In this document: piece after piece, positions 21,747-36,458 of the stretch
Numbering within the stretch: position 1 is the first letter of the stretch
Layout of the letters: every line of letters starts with the position of its first letter
The notes under the pieces: model-generated
What the model was told of the DNA's origin: nothing
The model's database searches: none
Seen by the model: the letters and a program-made list of their open reading frames with translations, nothing else
Position numbers and translations under genes: made by a program
Assembly (NCBI GenBank): GCA_021018995.1
Contig: CM037587.1
Coordinates: forward strand, 68,157,604 to 68,221,603
DNA length: 64,000 nt
DNA from: Chloranthus sessilifolius
Lineage: Eukaryota > Streptophyta > Magnoliopsida > Chloranthales > Chloranthaceae
Direction of reading: 5' to 3'

Positions 21747-21850
21747 TTTATAAACCCTACCTCTCTTTCTCTCAATTCTCTTCTTCTTCTGCCTTTTTCA
21801 AAATCCCACCGGAAAACCACTTTTGAAACCTCTCTGTTCACTGTTACGGC
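21747..21850 (+). promoter_or_regulatory. Likely core promoter and 5' leader of the bHLH gene
   Basis: TTTATAAAC at 21747-21755 is a good TATA box. It is followed about 25-35 bp later by a pyrimidine-rich initiator region (CTCTCTTTCTCTCAATTC) typical of plant Y patches. A start of transcription near 21780 would give a leader of about 70 nt with no upstream ATG before 21851. Confidence 0.55.
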
Positions 21851-23639
21851 ATGGCGAACCCGCCGGAGGGTTTAAGTGACGATTTTCTTGAGCAGATCCT
21901 AGCGATGCCTTCTTACGCGGGAAACGATAGTGGTTTGGCGGGAAATGAAGTTAATTTGGCGGGAACAATGGCGGCGTCGCAGGCGGCGATGTTTTTGCAG
22001 CTGAGTTCCGGAGAGGGTTCCGGTGGCGGTTTCCAGGGAGCCGTTTTTCCGCTGGGTCTTAGTTTGGAGCAGGGGAAAAGCGGTTTTCTGAAACCGGAGG
22101 AGGCTTCTGGGAGCGGTAAGCGGTTTCGAGACGAGAGCGAAGGGAAAGGTTCTGGAAAATCTGTGAGTCTACTTCTGATGTCTTTCTTCGAAATGGCTTT
22201 CACTTCCTGGTTGGTAATTTTTGAGATGGTTAGGGGCATATTTGGCTTTTTGTTTTTTAGCCGTTTTCGGCAAGGCTATCTTTCATTTTGACTACTTTGT
22301 CCTTGGGTTCTATGAAAATGGCGCACGTCCACGGCGGTGGTGTTATTATTATTATTATTATTTTTATTCTCATCATCGGGCAAAGCAACAGTGTCGTGCC
22401 CTCTTCGTCCGAAGTTTCGGAAATGAAATGTTATTTGGAAATGGCAATTTTGTCATTGCCCTTTCGGGATCAGGTGTGTAAGCCAGCACACACTCTTAAT
22501 CGTCCTGTTAATTTTGTCTGCTCAAGTAGGGGCTGGTGTCTCGACCCTTTTAAGGCTTTAGCTTTTGAAATGACTTTTATTTCCTTTGATTCTATTGAAA
22601 TGACATGCATGCCCTTCTCAGTATCAGTCTTACCTTCATCATTTGGGAAAGATTTGTACCTGTTCGTCATTTCTGTTCTAGTTAGGGCCTGGTTTTTTTA
22701 GCGGTTTTGCGTGAATATAGATTGCTGACGTCACTCAAAGTTCAGTATATCACGATATTTTTGCTGTTATTTTTCGTCTGGGGATTTTTTTTTGTTTATT
22801 CATGCCTCCCCACTAGTGGGCCGTATCGCAAAAATATGAATAGTTGATCTCAGCCACGGAATCTCGTGAAAGATTGACTATTTTCTTGTGCCTCGAAACC
22901 TCTAAAAGTCAGCTTTCACGTGGTGGATGGATGGTAAAAATGCAATGCTGACCCCGCATCTCACACACCCCATGTGAAGAGGAAATGGAGTGAAATATAA
23001 CTTATTTGTGATGTTGGTGTGTTAACGCTTAACACCTGATCCAGGGAAGCAGCGACTCCGGGCAATTGGCAAGTTTGTTTCCGACTTTCGGACACGTGCA
23101 GTCTCATTCAATTCGGCCTAATAATGCTCCTCAGGTCCGTAAATAAACTATTTATTTACGAGTTTTGATAAATGATTATTTTATGCTTAATTTTTTAATC
23201 TATTTATTTATTTATTTTTGAGCATATAAAAATGGCTTGTGCTGAGCCGAGCGCCTAATTATGCTACAATGGGACTTTAGAATGTGTGGGGCCCATCCGA
23301 CCCCACATGTTGAGCGGACGGGACTGCTCAATGAGCTGACGTCTCCTCACTGTTTAGCGTATGGACTTTGAGACAAACATAAGCTTTTAAAATATCATAG
23401 AAAGCCGTGCATGTCTCAAGGTCCGTGGCTACACATCTTGGCTCATTGTATATAGGGAGCTGATATATAAAGAAAGAACTAAAAATGGCCGACAATGGTA
23501 TATTGGTGTGATGTGGTGAGGTCAGGAACCGAATTTAGGGGTTAATGGCTCAGTAGATTGATTGGATCTCTCGCTGCCAAAAATTGAAATCGTGTAGTTT
23601 TCAGGACACTGATATCTGTGAATGTCAGAACATTAAAAA

Positions 23640-23694
<55 letters not shown>

Positions 23695-24028
23695 TGTACT
23701 CGTTTTCTCAATTTGTCTCGTTTAAAGCAAATAACATTAAATATATGTTTCTTATAACCGATAGTTATCGGAATCTGCGGATGACGTAGACCACAAGATT
23801 ATATTTTGGAGAAAAATCAAGTGCATTTCCTTCCTCTGCAACCAGCCTGAGAAAAGGTGAAAGCGACACACGACCACGCGCGTGCACAGGTTTTGTGGGG
23901 TCCACTTTGACGTGCTCACGTCTGTTTATATTCACACGTGCTAGTTAGTCTGCTTATTTTCAAATCACAATTAAATTAATCATGATTTTGGTTTGTGAGT
24001 GCTTGCTTGCCATGGGGCAGGGTTGAGG

Positions 24029-24085
<57 letters not shown>

Positions 24086-25006
24086 CGTAATGGACCCTCT
24101 CTATCCTCCTTACTCCTCAGTCCTCACCCTTATTTAAATAAACACTAAAATTATATTTAAATGATCTTAAACCATTAAGATGCGGTAACCCATTTTTTTT
24201 GTTTTTTTGTTTTTTTGTTTTTTTAATGGCCGGGCCTCTTAGAGCATCCCACTCATCTGGCCGAGAATTTAAATTGATCAAAGATATGCGCATATGGTAT
24301 AATAGTAAACCAACCTTCAGTGGTGTAAGATAAAAAATCTAATTTAGTGGTGTAAGTCTGTAAGATCTTTAAATGTTCATTAATCAATATATAATTAATA
24401 AATATTAAAGAATACAAATCATACACATAATTACACATAAAAAAAAAAAAAAAGAAAAAAAAAAAAAAACGTGCACCAACTCACACATCACGCTTGTGAA
24501 TGTACAGCTCCAAAACCCCTCTACACGTGTGCTTCCCCTCACTTTCTTTATCATTGAAATCAGGCTCGCCCGAGCTTGGCTTCTGTAAAGAGCTAATATC
24601 TCCCGTATCCGACCTGCACACGGAACTTCCTCCCCGCACCAGACGCCGCCTAGCGTACACGGACACAGGCCGAAACGGGCACGTGTACCTTACTCTCCTT
24701 GGCCTTCAATTCTTCGGCAACTCTCCCTTTCTTGAATCGCCTCTACGCCACTTGTATAAAACAAGCAGCCACCACTGATGCGAGTGGAACCTGAACAATA
24801 ATCACAAAGACTGAGTATGGGAATAAAACGGCAAGGGAAAAATAGTCACAAAGACCAAGTATGGGAATAAAACGGCAAGGGAAAAATTTGGCAAAAAAGA
24901 GCAAAAACAAGAAATAAGGAAAAGGAAAGGGGAAAGAGAGTACATGAGAAGAATACATTCGGAGAAAATTTCAGAAAAAAAAAACACAGTAAAAAATCAG
25001 AAACAT

Positions 25007-25067
<61 letters not shown>

Positions 25068-28000
25068 CATAATAGTAAACCACACCATATTGGTATTTAA
25101 ATGTTGGTCAGGGGCCATTAAATTAGACTTTTGATGTAAATTACACCATTGAAGTGTGGTTTACTATTATGCCACGTGGAGCACATATGAACAATTTAAA
25201 TTACTCAAGTGGCAATCCCTCATTGGAACTCGTCTTAGCCAATGAATCATACCTATAAGTGGATGTGAATCATTCGATTGGGGAACTTTAATATTGGCCA
25301 TAAAAAACTAAGAACAATGGTAGGTATTGGAGTGTGATTTTTGGGTCCATTGCCCTTCAATGTATGATCTATCACTTTGACGGTATGGATTATCTACGTC
25401 TTAAACCATTAACTGTGACATCATTTAAACACCATTTTGGTGTTTAGATGACAGTCAGGGGAGTCGGGTCTACTATATATATATATCAAGTAGCAAGATT
25501 GACTGTAACCTCCATTATCCAATGTACAACATCTAAGCCACGTAATCCCGTGAAACATCTAACCGTAAAGGATTAGAGAGGCTATAGTTTAAAATACTAG
25601 CAATACTGGGAATACCGGCTGGAATATATGACCAAGTCGCAGACAGACCCAATATAAAGTGCAACTGGTTAGTACTGCCTGGTATTGAATTGTTTAGGGG
25701 TTGTATCGTTTATGCGTTTATACTGAACAGTATTTTCACAATACTGGCTGGAATTTTATCAGTACCAGTCATGATCTTTACAGGACTGAATTTGAGATTT
25801 TAAACCATGATTGGATGGCCCTTGAAATGTATAAAAGGCCCTACTGCTATTTATAAGATTTGGTGGAGAGTCAAAACTCAATACTGTTAGAATATCATCA
25901 TCAGAGTGAATATTGATGGAGGGGCCATTATCTTATCTCAAGTCTTCAAAAAAAAAAAACACAGATAAAGATAGAAGAGAACTCAATAAAACGATGAGAA
26001 GGGTCCATGATCCAATCACCACTTATGTTTTGTGCCAGTTTCGTTTAGTCACTGAGAGATTTATAACTGTCAACAACAGTCCACTATCTAGTTGTCCGCC
26101 TAAATTTTCAGAGTGCAGCTACTTCCACACAACATTTTCTACGTGAACAACATTTAAAACAGATGCTTGTATGAATTTCTGTGCACATACTATTAGGCTA
26201 ATAGCTGGTGTATCATCAGGACTTTCATTAAGTAGTGTGTGTCTATATATATATATCCGCACACATATATATGGTTTTTCATTAACTATTGTGCGCAGAT
26301 AATTAATTAATGTGTAAATAGTTTTATGTTAATGGTGTGGTATAAGTAAATGTTGGTGTTGAAGTAGCAGCTCTCTATTTTAAACATGACGTAAAAGTCA
26401 GTTTATCGTTTGAAAGCATTTGAAAACATGCTTGAGCCAAAAGGCAATAATTTATCGCAATTCATGGTCCAAAGGCATTTTCATCATCCTATGCGAGGAG
26501 GTTGACAGCTTTTTACCATACTATGATTATCCAGGCATTACTCTTTCTAGGCATTATCCAGGCTTGACAGCTTTTTACCATACTATGATTATCCAGGCTT
26601 GACAGCTTTTTACCATACTATGATTATCCAGGCATTACTCTTTCTAGGCATTATCCAGGCTTTTTACCATACTATGATTATCCAGGCATTACTCTTTCTA
26701 CTAAATCTGATCTCGAAAATATGGGAAACTCGCAAGTTGGCAACATTCCTGAGTAGTGTTTGATTGTTCCATGAAAAATTTAGTATGAACTTCTGATTTA
26801 ATGACTAAACTACCCGTGAGGAGCATTGTTGGGGGAATTGACTAAACTATACCCCTGCTGAACCGCAAAATTTTCACTTGTAAGCCATGTAGCTGAGTTT
26901 GGTGTTAAGCTGAGATCTGGCAAGGCCCCAACGGGTACATAAGAAATGGGAAAAATCCTTCGTATGTGTGGGGGCATATGAAACTGCAGTGCATTCCTTA
27001 TGAATCTGGTATATAAAATTCTATTATCATATGAAAAATCAGATTTACATTTCAGAAAATCCGAATTTTATGATGTCTTTTTTTTTTTTTTTAATCTTTT
27101 TGTTAGGTTGATGGGTTTTTATTTTTATTTTTATTAATTCATTAATTTTCTTGTTTGTTTAAAATTTTTTTGTAGGCTTTCCATGGGCAAACAACGCCAT
27201 GTGCAATTTCAGTTGTTCCACACCCACCCACTATTCGCCCGAGGGTGCGAGCAAGGCGGGGGCAAGCCACCGATCCTCACAGTATCGCAGAGCGGGTAAG
27301 CTTTCATATATACCCTGTATTTTTACTTTGGCTCTCCTCACATTAGGCCTGAGATAAATATTCTCACTGTCTCATTTTTAGGCCATATGGTGCCACATGG
27401 AACATTGTTTTTATCAAACCAAGTTGTCCAAGTTGTAGAACATCTTATGTCTTTGGTGCTGCCCAAAAAATATCCTGTTGGAAGATTCTCGTCATAAAAT
27501 CCCTCTCCAAAAACCTCAATATAAACCTTACTTAGATATGAACCGGTCCATATTGGGCTAATTGATCATCATATGATGATTAGTCACTTGGACAATTTGG
27601 ATTGGCTAAAAAAGTCTATCATATGGTCCAACAATTGGAATAGAAAATTGGGACTGTGAAGGCTTTATCTCAGAGTACCTTTAAATCCACCCACCAAATG
27701 TTTGAGTTCACCCACGCTGAAACTCATTGACTGCATTGAATTAGACGATGGAGATTGGTTATCGTGCCAATCTTTCACACGATGGATCTTGAGATCATGG
27801 GCGTACCATCAGGCGGTCGGTTTTTTCTTTCATGTGGTACACACCAAAAAAAGTGACCTTAAAATCAATTTTGAGCGTGAACGTGATGTTAAGGTCACTT
27901 TTCTAAGATGCGTGCCACGTGAAATAAATCACTGACCGTCTGATGGTACACCTATGATCTCCAGATCCATCTTGTGAATGATTGGGAGGATAACCGATCT

Positions 28001-31000
28001 CCATTGTGTGATTCAACGCAGTCAATGTGTCTCAGCATGGGTGAACTCAAAGTTTCGGTGGGTGGATTTAAAGGTACTCTTTATCTTAGGCCTAAGGTGA
28101 GCCACCCATATTTTAACCCTTTTATTTTATTGTGCCCTTGTATATTTTATTGTGCCCTTGTATAGTCTGTATCCCATTATTTCTTTTAGTTTGTGGAGTC
28201 TGATAGAGTTGCTAAAATTCTATCAGTGGGAATGACCAAAGCGATCGTATATTAATGATCTGTTAAAGCTACAAAAATCAGATTTTATTATTAGAAGCTG
28301 ATTATTATATAAAAGAAAGAGTACATCTGGGTAGTTTTACTGTAAATTAAACTTTTGATTATTAAAATTGTATTTATTGAACGAAAATGTTGATTTATCT
28401 TTTACTGTTTTTACATTTTTCTTTCCAATATTCCCAATCGTATGTTATTATGGTTTCCTGTATTGCACAGCTACGTAGAGAAAGAATAGCTGAAAGGATG
28501 AAAGCTTTGCAAGAACTGCTTCCCAATTCCAACAAGGTCATTGCTTCAATTCTGTGTTCAATTATTTTGTGTTAACTTATGCTCCTAAACATATTTGATC
28601 TGCAGTTAATATTAGTTATATCTGAGTAATTTTTTTCTTTTAAAGAGGTAGGGAAATATTCTTATTTACACTAATGGTATGTATAAATTTTTCATTTTCT
28701 CCTCCAAATTGAACAAGATTATTTGGATGCCATTTTGCCTGGAAGACAGAAGTTGGATTAATTATCTGTTTTATGAGTCATTCATAAAACATGAGTTAAA
28801 CCTACAAGGTACAAACTTTGTTATAGTTGAGTCAATTAGGAATCAGGAATGACAAGAAAAAGAAAGAGAGCCACCCATATACAGATCCGAGTAGGAAAAT
28901 TTGTTGCCACCATCTCTTCTAGACTGCCCTAATAATGAGAGGGTTAATCATAAGTCCAAATAAAAGGTCAAATACTTGATCTAAATGTGCCAGATTTCGA
29001 CCTCTCTCTCTCTCTCTCTCTCTCTCTTCCCTCCTACAAACTTTCTTGTGGTTTGAACAAGTAGGAAACAGGAAAGACAAGCAAAAGAAAGAGAGCCACC
29101 CATATAACTTTTGGCCACCATCTCTTCCAGACTGCCCTAGTAATTTGGTCTTTGTGGCCATAAGGGTTAATCCTAAGCCAAATATAAGGTCAAATACTTC
29201 ATCTGAATGTGCTATATTTTGACTTTTCTCTCTGGATCTTGTTTCTCTCCTCTCGGGAGGCATAAGAACTTCACAATGGCTCTTGTTGCTCTCATCAAAT
29301 GTTCCGCGAGACATGCAATTTCACAATCAAAGACCTCTCTCGTTAATGCCATGAATATGTAGATCTGCATAGAAACGGAGTTACTGAATGGGGATACTCA
29401 CCTAAGATTCTTATGCTACCCCGAAAAAGTTCCATTCTTGTTGAGAAATGGGTGCAAAATGTGCGAGTGCCACTATGTGAGGATACAAGTCCAGATACTC
29501 TACATAATTCAATGATTAGGATATTCTAATAAACCATCATCCAAGAGCTGGAGACAATTTTGGAACATAATACATTTATTTATTTATTAATTTTAAATCC
29601 TCTTCAACCACTCTTGAAGCTGCAAAGCCTACCAAAGACATGCCTAAAAGCTTTGTCCTGCTAACTAGGATCCTCTGCAATCTAATAAAGGCTCATTTGA
29701 CATTTTGAAATATTCCAATCTAAACTATTCATGGAGACCATTTATATGGTTTAGCACTCAAAAAACACACATTGATTCAGGATTTAAAATGGTGGTTTTC
29801 GGGCATTTCTTTAAACTACACTATTCATCCTTGATCTTTGTCATTGGATCTCTGGAATCTGTAAATACGTAATTGCAAGGGATTCATTTTTTTTGACAAG
29901 TGAGTGTGCTTGCCTTTTCATTCAACACTTGGGCATTTTGAAGATATGTTTTCAGTTGAATCCACATAGACGTCAGAGGAACTTTCATAGGATTACATTG
30001 TGAGTGAATCTAGGGAGATTGAGGAGAAAATGGCTGTGCAATACATAAAAGGTGATGATGCACTTAACAAATTTTCTTGGAATGAAACTTGAAATCAAGA
30101 GGGTTGTGAAACAGTTCCATTTGAGAAGAAAAAATAATCTTGGAGAAATTTAACGCCATGGAATTCTCCTCAAGAAATTTCCTTCCATCAAAATGTCGAA
30201 CACAAATAGGTAAAGATAGGGCGACTGGGCGAATTAGTTGGCATCATACAAGCATTCAAGCTATGAAAGTGCAGTTTAGTCAAGGTTTAGGATCTTGGTT
30301 TACTGATCTGTACCGGCTGGTATATGCTGCAAACAATCCAAACAGGTATACTATTAAGCTCCTTAAAAAGGGGTTAAGCAACCGTAATTGGTCAATGAGG
30401 AAAAGGTGATGTGAAAGATAGATGAGTGAAGAAAACCATCTTCCAAAAAAAAAAAAAAAAAAGAAAGAAGGCCCCAGCATGCCTAGCAGTATTTTGAAAC
30501 AACCATTTTACTTTCTCTAAAGCAAAAGCCCCAGCATGCTGGCATTATTATGAAATGATCGTTTTCTCCCGCCTGGTATAATTGTTGTTTACGTTTATAA
30601 CATTTGAACACTCTGCACAGTGTGTTGTCAAAAAAGAGAAACAGATACTTTTTTTAAATATAAATTTATATGTACTGAATCATACTATTCTCGACTTGCA
30701 TTGTACAAATCAAATCGTTGTCTATATGATTCATACAATTCAGAGTGTGAATCATACGATTCAATTGAGAGCCATTTAAAATTTTAAACATTCAATTGTT
30801 ATTTAATTTTTCGTATATTTTGTTTAAGAAGGTCCATAAAATCTAAAAGTTATTCTCTTAAATCTATAGCATAGCAACTTAAACTTCTTAACATAAAAAG
30901 TATATTCTTCGAGGATATTTGGCATGAGTTTATCAAAAAAGAACAAAGGGCAAAAAGGATGTTGGCATGAGTTTATAAAAAAAAAAGAAGTGATGTGTTT

Positions 31001-34000
31001 GGCTTGAATTTCATGTGTAATAATTGACTTCAACTGAAAATTTTGGAAATCTTAGGCATTTAAGTAAATTTTTAAATTTTTTTAGAGTTTTCAGACATAA
31101 TAGTACATGTTCGTGGTTGGTTCATTCTGTTAGTCTTTGCATTTTTTTTCCTAAATAATGATACTCATATCATTATATGAGGAGTTTCTTCCATCAAACA
31201 AAACATAAGTTGGAAAAGAAAAAAGTTCTTTTAGTATTAGCTTTGCAGTATATTCCATTGTATGTTGTAAACTTGAAGATGTATTAAATTGTTCACTAAT
31301 ATAGTTAATGGCACATCAATTCATCATCATGCTCAATTAATTATGATTGAACCTTTAAATTATTGTTTTGTGAAACTTACTGATTTCCTTTTGGTTATTT
31401 TGGAGACTATGATCTAACCTGTAGGGGTCAATTTACTATAAACTTGCTTGGTTTTGTCACACATATTTATGAAAATTTTAAATTAATTCTTTGATGAAAA
31501 TGAATGAGTATGTACATTTTATTTCATTTTCACAATTTTAGGGATTTTTTTTTTTTTTTTTATATTAAAAAAAAACTCAGATTGAATTGTACAATTCAAG
31601 ATTAAAGATTCAATTTAAAATGACCCCTCCTTAATAATTTACGATCCAATTCACGGTTTGACAACATTGTTGTCCTGTATAAATGGTGTATGCTGGTACT
31701 AGCCATGAACGATAGCGTCGCTAATAGTAAGATTTTAAAGCTCGAGACCAATGCATTCTATGAAATAACCTGTGTAACTACGGCATGGAAATATATTGGT
31801 TCTTGGTGCTGGATGCGAATTACACTGCTAGGGAGTTCCCTTCAATAAGGACAAAAAATTCTTTCATAAGCACAAATTGGACTTTGAAATGGTTGGTATA
31901 GATGTCGCATCATTCATGCACCTAAACTATGAAAGTGTAATCCTAGAAACAACGTATGCAATTTAGCCAATTTGGTTGATGGTGATCTTGATTCACGGTG
32001 TTCACAGTGAATCATAGTGAATCGCTGTGATCCATGTGAATCCCGATGGAGCTCGAGCTTCACAAATAAACTAATAATAATAACAATAAAATTTAACTTG
32101 TGCTTCTTCTTCTTCTTCTTCTTCTTCTTACCATGGTTTAGACAACATAAAGAGTAGGGAAGCGGAGCAGTGTGTGCTCCTGAATGTAATGAGAGGTGTA
32201 AGCATACCTGTCCTATGTATGCTATGAACATTCCTTATAAAGAAGCATACCTGTCCTATGTATGCTACGAACATTCCTTATAAAGTCGATGATAGAGTAT
32301 GCCTTAGTGAACTAGGGACTGATTGCATTCCATTGAAGATAATGCTCAATTTCCTTACTAGCTTGCTTGCTCCTACTCGGGAACCTCTCAAATTCCTGGG
32401 ACCCTATGGTTTTGTAAGTTAACATAAAAGAAAGGTTCATCGGTTATGTGGCAGGAAGTGTGATTATTCATTAGATTACTTGCATATTCTAGACCATGGT
32501 TGTCAAGGCCACGCTATAGCCTTGCTATGACCTCGCCATGGTGAATGACGATTAGAAACGCCATATATAACCAAATAGCCATGATAGCTAAATAGCGATG
32601 CCATAGCGTCGCCATGGCGGAATAACATTATGGCGTCGTTAAATGCACGTTATTTTATTTTTTGAATAATAACGTATAATACTTATAAGTTATGACATTT
32701 TTATAATATATAAGTTACAAAAGTTACAAATCACAAAACCTCAACTTATAAGTTACAAAATCTTCGACTCTCTCTCGTCACAGCAGTTATCAACACCAAT
32801 GTTGCTGAAACCTCAGTATATGTGTACTTAATATTTTATATTTTTTAATATTTTATATATGTTGATATTTTATATTTATTTATTTATACTTGCCATGTTG
32901 CAAATTTGTTGATGTTCTATATTTGATTTGTATTTATTGATATTTGTTTATTCCTAGAACATGAAATCCTCAATATTAGAATCAAAGTATGATGCTTTAG
33001 TAATTGAATTTTTTTCTTTCTATATTTTTTTCTAATACAAAAAATTTATATAAAAAAAAATACTACTAATTAATAGATAAAATAATTAAAAAAAAAAATT
33101 ACAATAATTAATAGTCTCGCCATGGCTTCGCTATGGCTACGCCATGGTGTAGCGAGCATCTTCACCATGACCTTGACAAACTGCCTTAACTACCTTGTTC
33201 TAGACCCTTGCAGCCATAGGGCTGTCAATGGGTTGGTTGGGCCAAAATTTTGTCTGCCCGATGGTCAAGTGTTTATACCCAGTTTATGCCCAAGCCAACC
33301 CGATCTGACCTGACCCCTCCCGACCCACCCGACCCCGATGGGTCTACGGTACATGCCGGACCCAAGCCCGCCAGAAACCTCCTATTTACTTCATTTATAT
33401 ATAAACTATTCGGTCGGGTCAACCGATTCGATTGTTTCCCAACCTGACTGAAGGTTGGATTGGATGCTTCATGCCGGATCCGACCCAGTTGGTTTGCTTG
33501 ACCTGGTTCAAAAATCGGGTCTGGTGGATCAGGTATGGGGACGCTTTACCTAATCAATATGCACGATAAATTTCTAAAAATATTATATTTTTACTTTTAT
33601 TTTTTATTTTTTCACATTTGTTCCAGTTCTTGAGGATTCAAGAAACAATTTAGTTCTTTTATATCAAGCTCAAAATGATCATTCCTGAAAAGATGTGGTC
33701 ACTATAGATTGTGATGAGAAATACAGTTAGGGTTTGTATTCCTTATTTTTCCTACTAGTATTAATATTTTACATTTCTTTCTGCAGACAGATAGAGCAGC
33801 TATGCTTGATGAAATTGTGGACTATGTCAAGTTCCTAAGGCTCCAGGTCAAGGTAAAAGTATTCTTCCTTTTATGGTTAAATTCAACTTACGCCAGTAAT
33901 TTTCTACTGATTTATAAGCAATAAACAGGACTCATGTTTTAGAAATTGTATCTTATAACTGGGAGGGGTGCATTAATAACCTTTTTAAAATGTAATAAGG

Positions 34001-36404
34001 TAGTCGGTAGCAAGTCATGTATATAACCAATTTCATTAAGGGTACCTTCATTTACAACCCAAGATTCTTCCTTTTCAATCCTGGTTTCACGTGGTTAAAA
34101 CTTAAAAACATTGACTGATTTGAATCAGATGAAGGAGATCATGTTTCCTCCCAATCTTTGACACCATAGATCTTGAGATCACGTGCTTACCATTAGACAG
34201 CCAGATTTTGATTCTAGGTGGGATGTGGCACACATCCCCAAGAATGAACATTATCATGGCATACATTGAATGTGGTTCACAGGTCACTTTTCGGTATGTG
34301 TACCTCATGAAATCAAAATCTGGCCGTTTGATAATAGGAACATGATCTCGGGATCTATTATGTTGAAGATTGGGATGAAAAATGATTTCCATCATCCGAT
34401 TCAAAGCAGTCAACAGTTTAAGTACGTTAAACCCAAGTTGGGAAGGAAAAATCTTGGGCTGAAAATAAAGGTACCTTTTGGTTAATTGGTATATTGAATT
34501 TCTCTTCTCAAACCCGATCGAGGTTTCTTTTCCAGATTTAAATAGATCTCAGACCTAGAGAAACCCATCTCAGCAATTCACCTCCAATGATTGTGGTCCC
34601 ATTAAATTCTTTTTCAATTAGTCTTAAAGAATCTAATAAACAACTTTGTACCAACCCATGACCAACTCTCATACCAAACCTTACCAAACTTCATACCAAC
34701 CTTAGCCCAATTTGACTATTTGATCCCATTTTACAGCTATGATGTTCCCTAAAATTAGTGACAGCTCATTTTGTGATTTTGGAGTCACATCAGAATCAGT
34801 TTAGGGCTGAAATCCAGATTTTGTTTCTATTCTACAAAAATTGAGCCATCAGGGATTTTGTTTGGGAAGTTGTACCCATAATTGAGATCTGAGTGTTAGG
34901 GTCTGTCTATAAAGAGTTACCTGCCCCTAGAAAACTAGAGGCTTATGAACCAACCATTGGGTAACCTTACGAAAATTGTGGTGTCCCAGTTTCGATTAAA
35001 CAGCATGGGATTTCGGGTCAGCCTTATATTTTTATTTATCAATTTCCATCATATTTTGGGCTGTATACATTTTTTATTTATCTTTAATCAACAGGTTTTG
35101 AGCATGAGCAGACTGGGTGGAGCTAGTGCAGTAGCTCAGCTTGTAGCTGATATCCCACTACCGTCAGTCGAGGTACTAAAGGTCAAACTAAACTCTTTGC
35201 CTAATTACAAACCTGCTTCTAGTATGCAGGTACTAAAGATCAAACTCAACCCTTTGCCTAATTACAAATCTGCTTCAAGTATGCATTTTTTTGTGTTGGT
35301 GTAATGGGTAACCTCTATTTGTCCCCACCTGTTTACTGAAAGCACCCACTTAATTATGTCCGGCAGTATGGTGGGCGCTAGCATGCGCTTTCATTAAGTG
35401 AACGTGAAAAGAGGTACCCTTGCTGTAATATGCATGTAATTTTTATGTGTCTCTAATTGAAATAAGCAGTCATAAAATAGAAAGTGATCATTTTGTATAG
35501 GATAAAGGTAGCCTGCTCTCATAGTCTAGGTAACTCGTCTAGACCCATGCTAGTTGGCTGCCATGTGGCTACCTGATTACATGATCAAGTGCCATGTGAT
35601 GGAGTGGCTCGATGATCAAGCCCATTAGAAAAAAAATTAAAAATAAAAATAAAACCATAGTCCATGGAGTCAACTATTCAAAATAAATGAACAGCGAAAC
35701 CAAATATAGTTTCACCATTCATTTTCGGTACAGTTGATATTGTTGACCATGCGGATGCATATAACTATTTTAGGAAATTTTTTTCAATGGCTTGTGCATT
35801 GGCCTGCCCATCCAGATGACAACCAAGCATGTAATCGGTTGTCCCATGACATCCAACTCGAAGATCATGTGCCACGATAACTTGTCCAAGGTAGAAAAAC
35901 AACAATGTACAAGAAAATTAAAATGGATAATTTTTTTCCATTGAATTTTGTCAAAAGTGGACACATTTAAATGCACTATGTTCCGGAGGTGAACCAAGAC
36001 AAATTGACTCTTGATTTGTAAGGCAAAAAATTCTCTTTTTTGCCCCTTAAAACCCAGGGTTGTAAGTCGTGATCCCATGCCACGTGGGAGGTGATCTAGC
36101 ACTCGAAGGTTGTGTGATAATGCTAACGTGTTCTTTGTAAACATCATGTGTTCGGTATGCTTCGACACTCCTGGTTTTACTATTTATTTTGCAAAAGATT
36201 GGAACGAAAAATGATATTTCTTATTTGATTCAATGCAATCCATTGCCATTCAAAATTAAAGATATGTTGACTTTATATTGTACCCATTAATTTTAGATGG
36301 CATTTGGCAGGCCAAATACCTAATGGTAACCCATTTCTATGTCGCCCTTCTTGCGCCCCTTGGAAGAAAATTCCGATTCCGCCACTACCTTTGAGGGTAC
36401 TGTT

Positions 36405-36458
<54 letters not shown>

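Noticed and set aside
24500-24778. 92-codon ORF within intron 2 of the bHLH gene
   Set aside because: No recognisable domain and no splice-site arrangement joining it to the gene; probably chance or TE debris.
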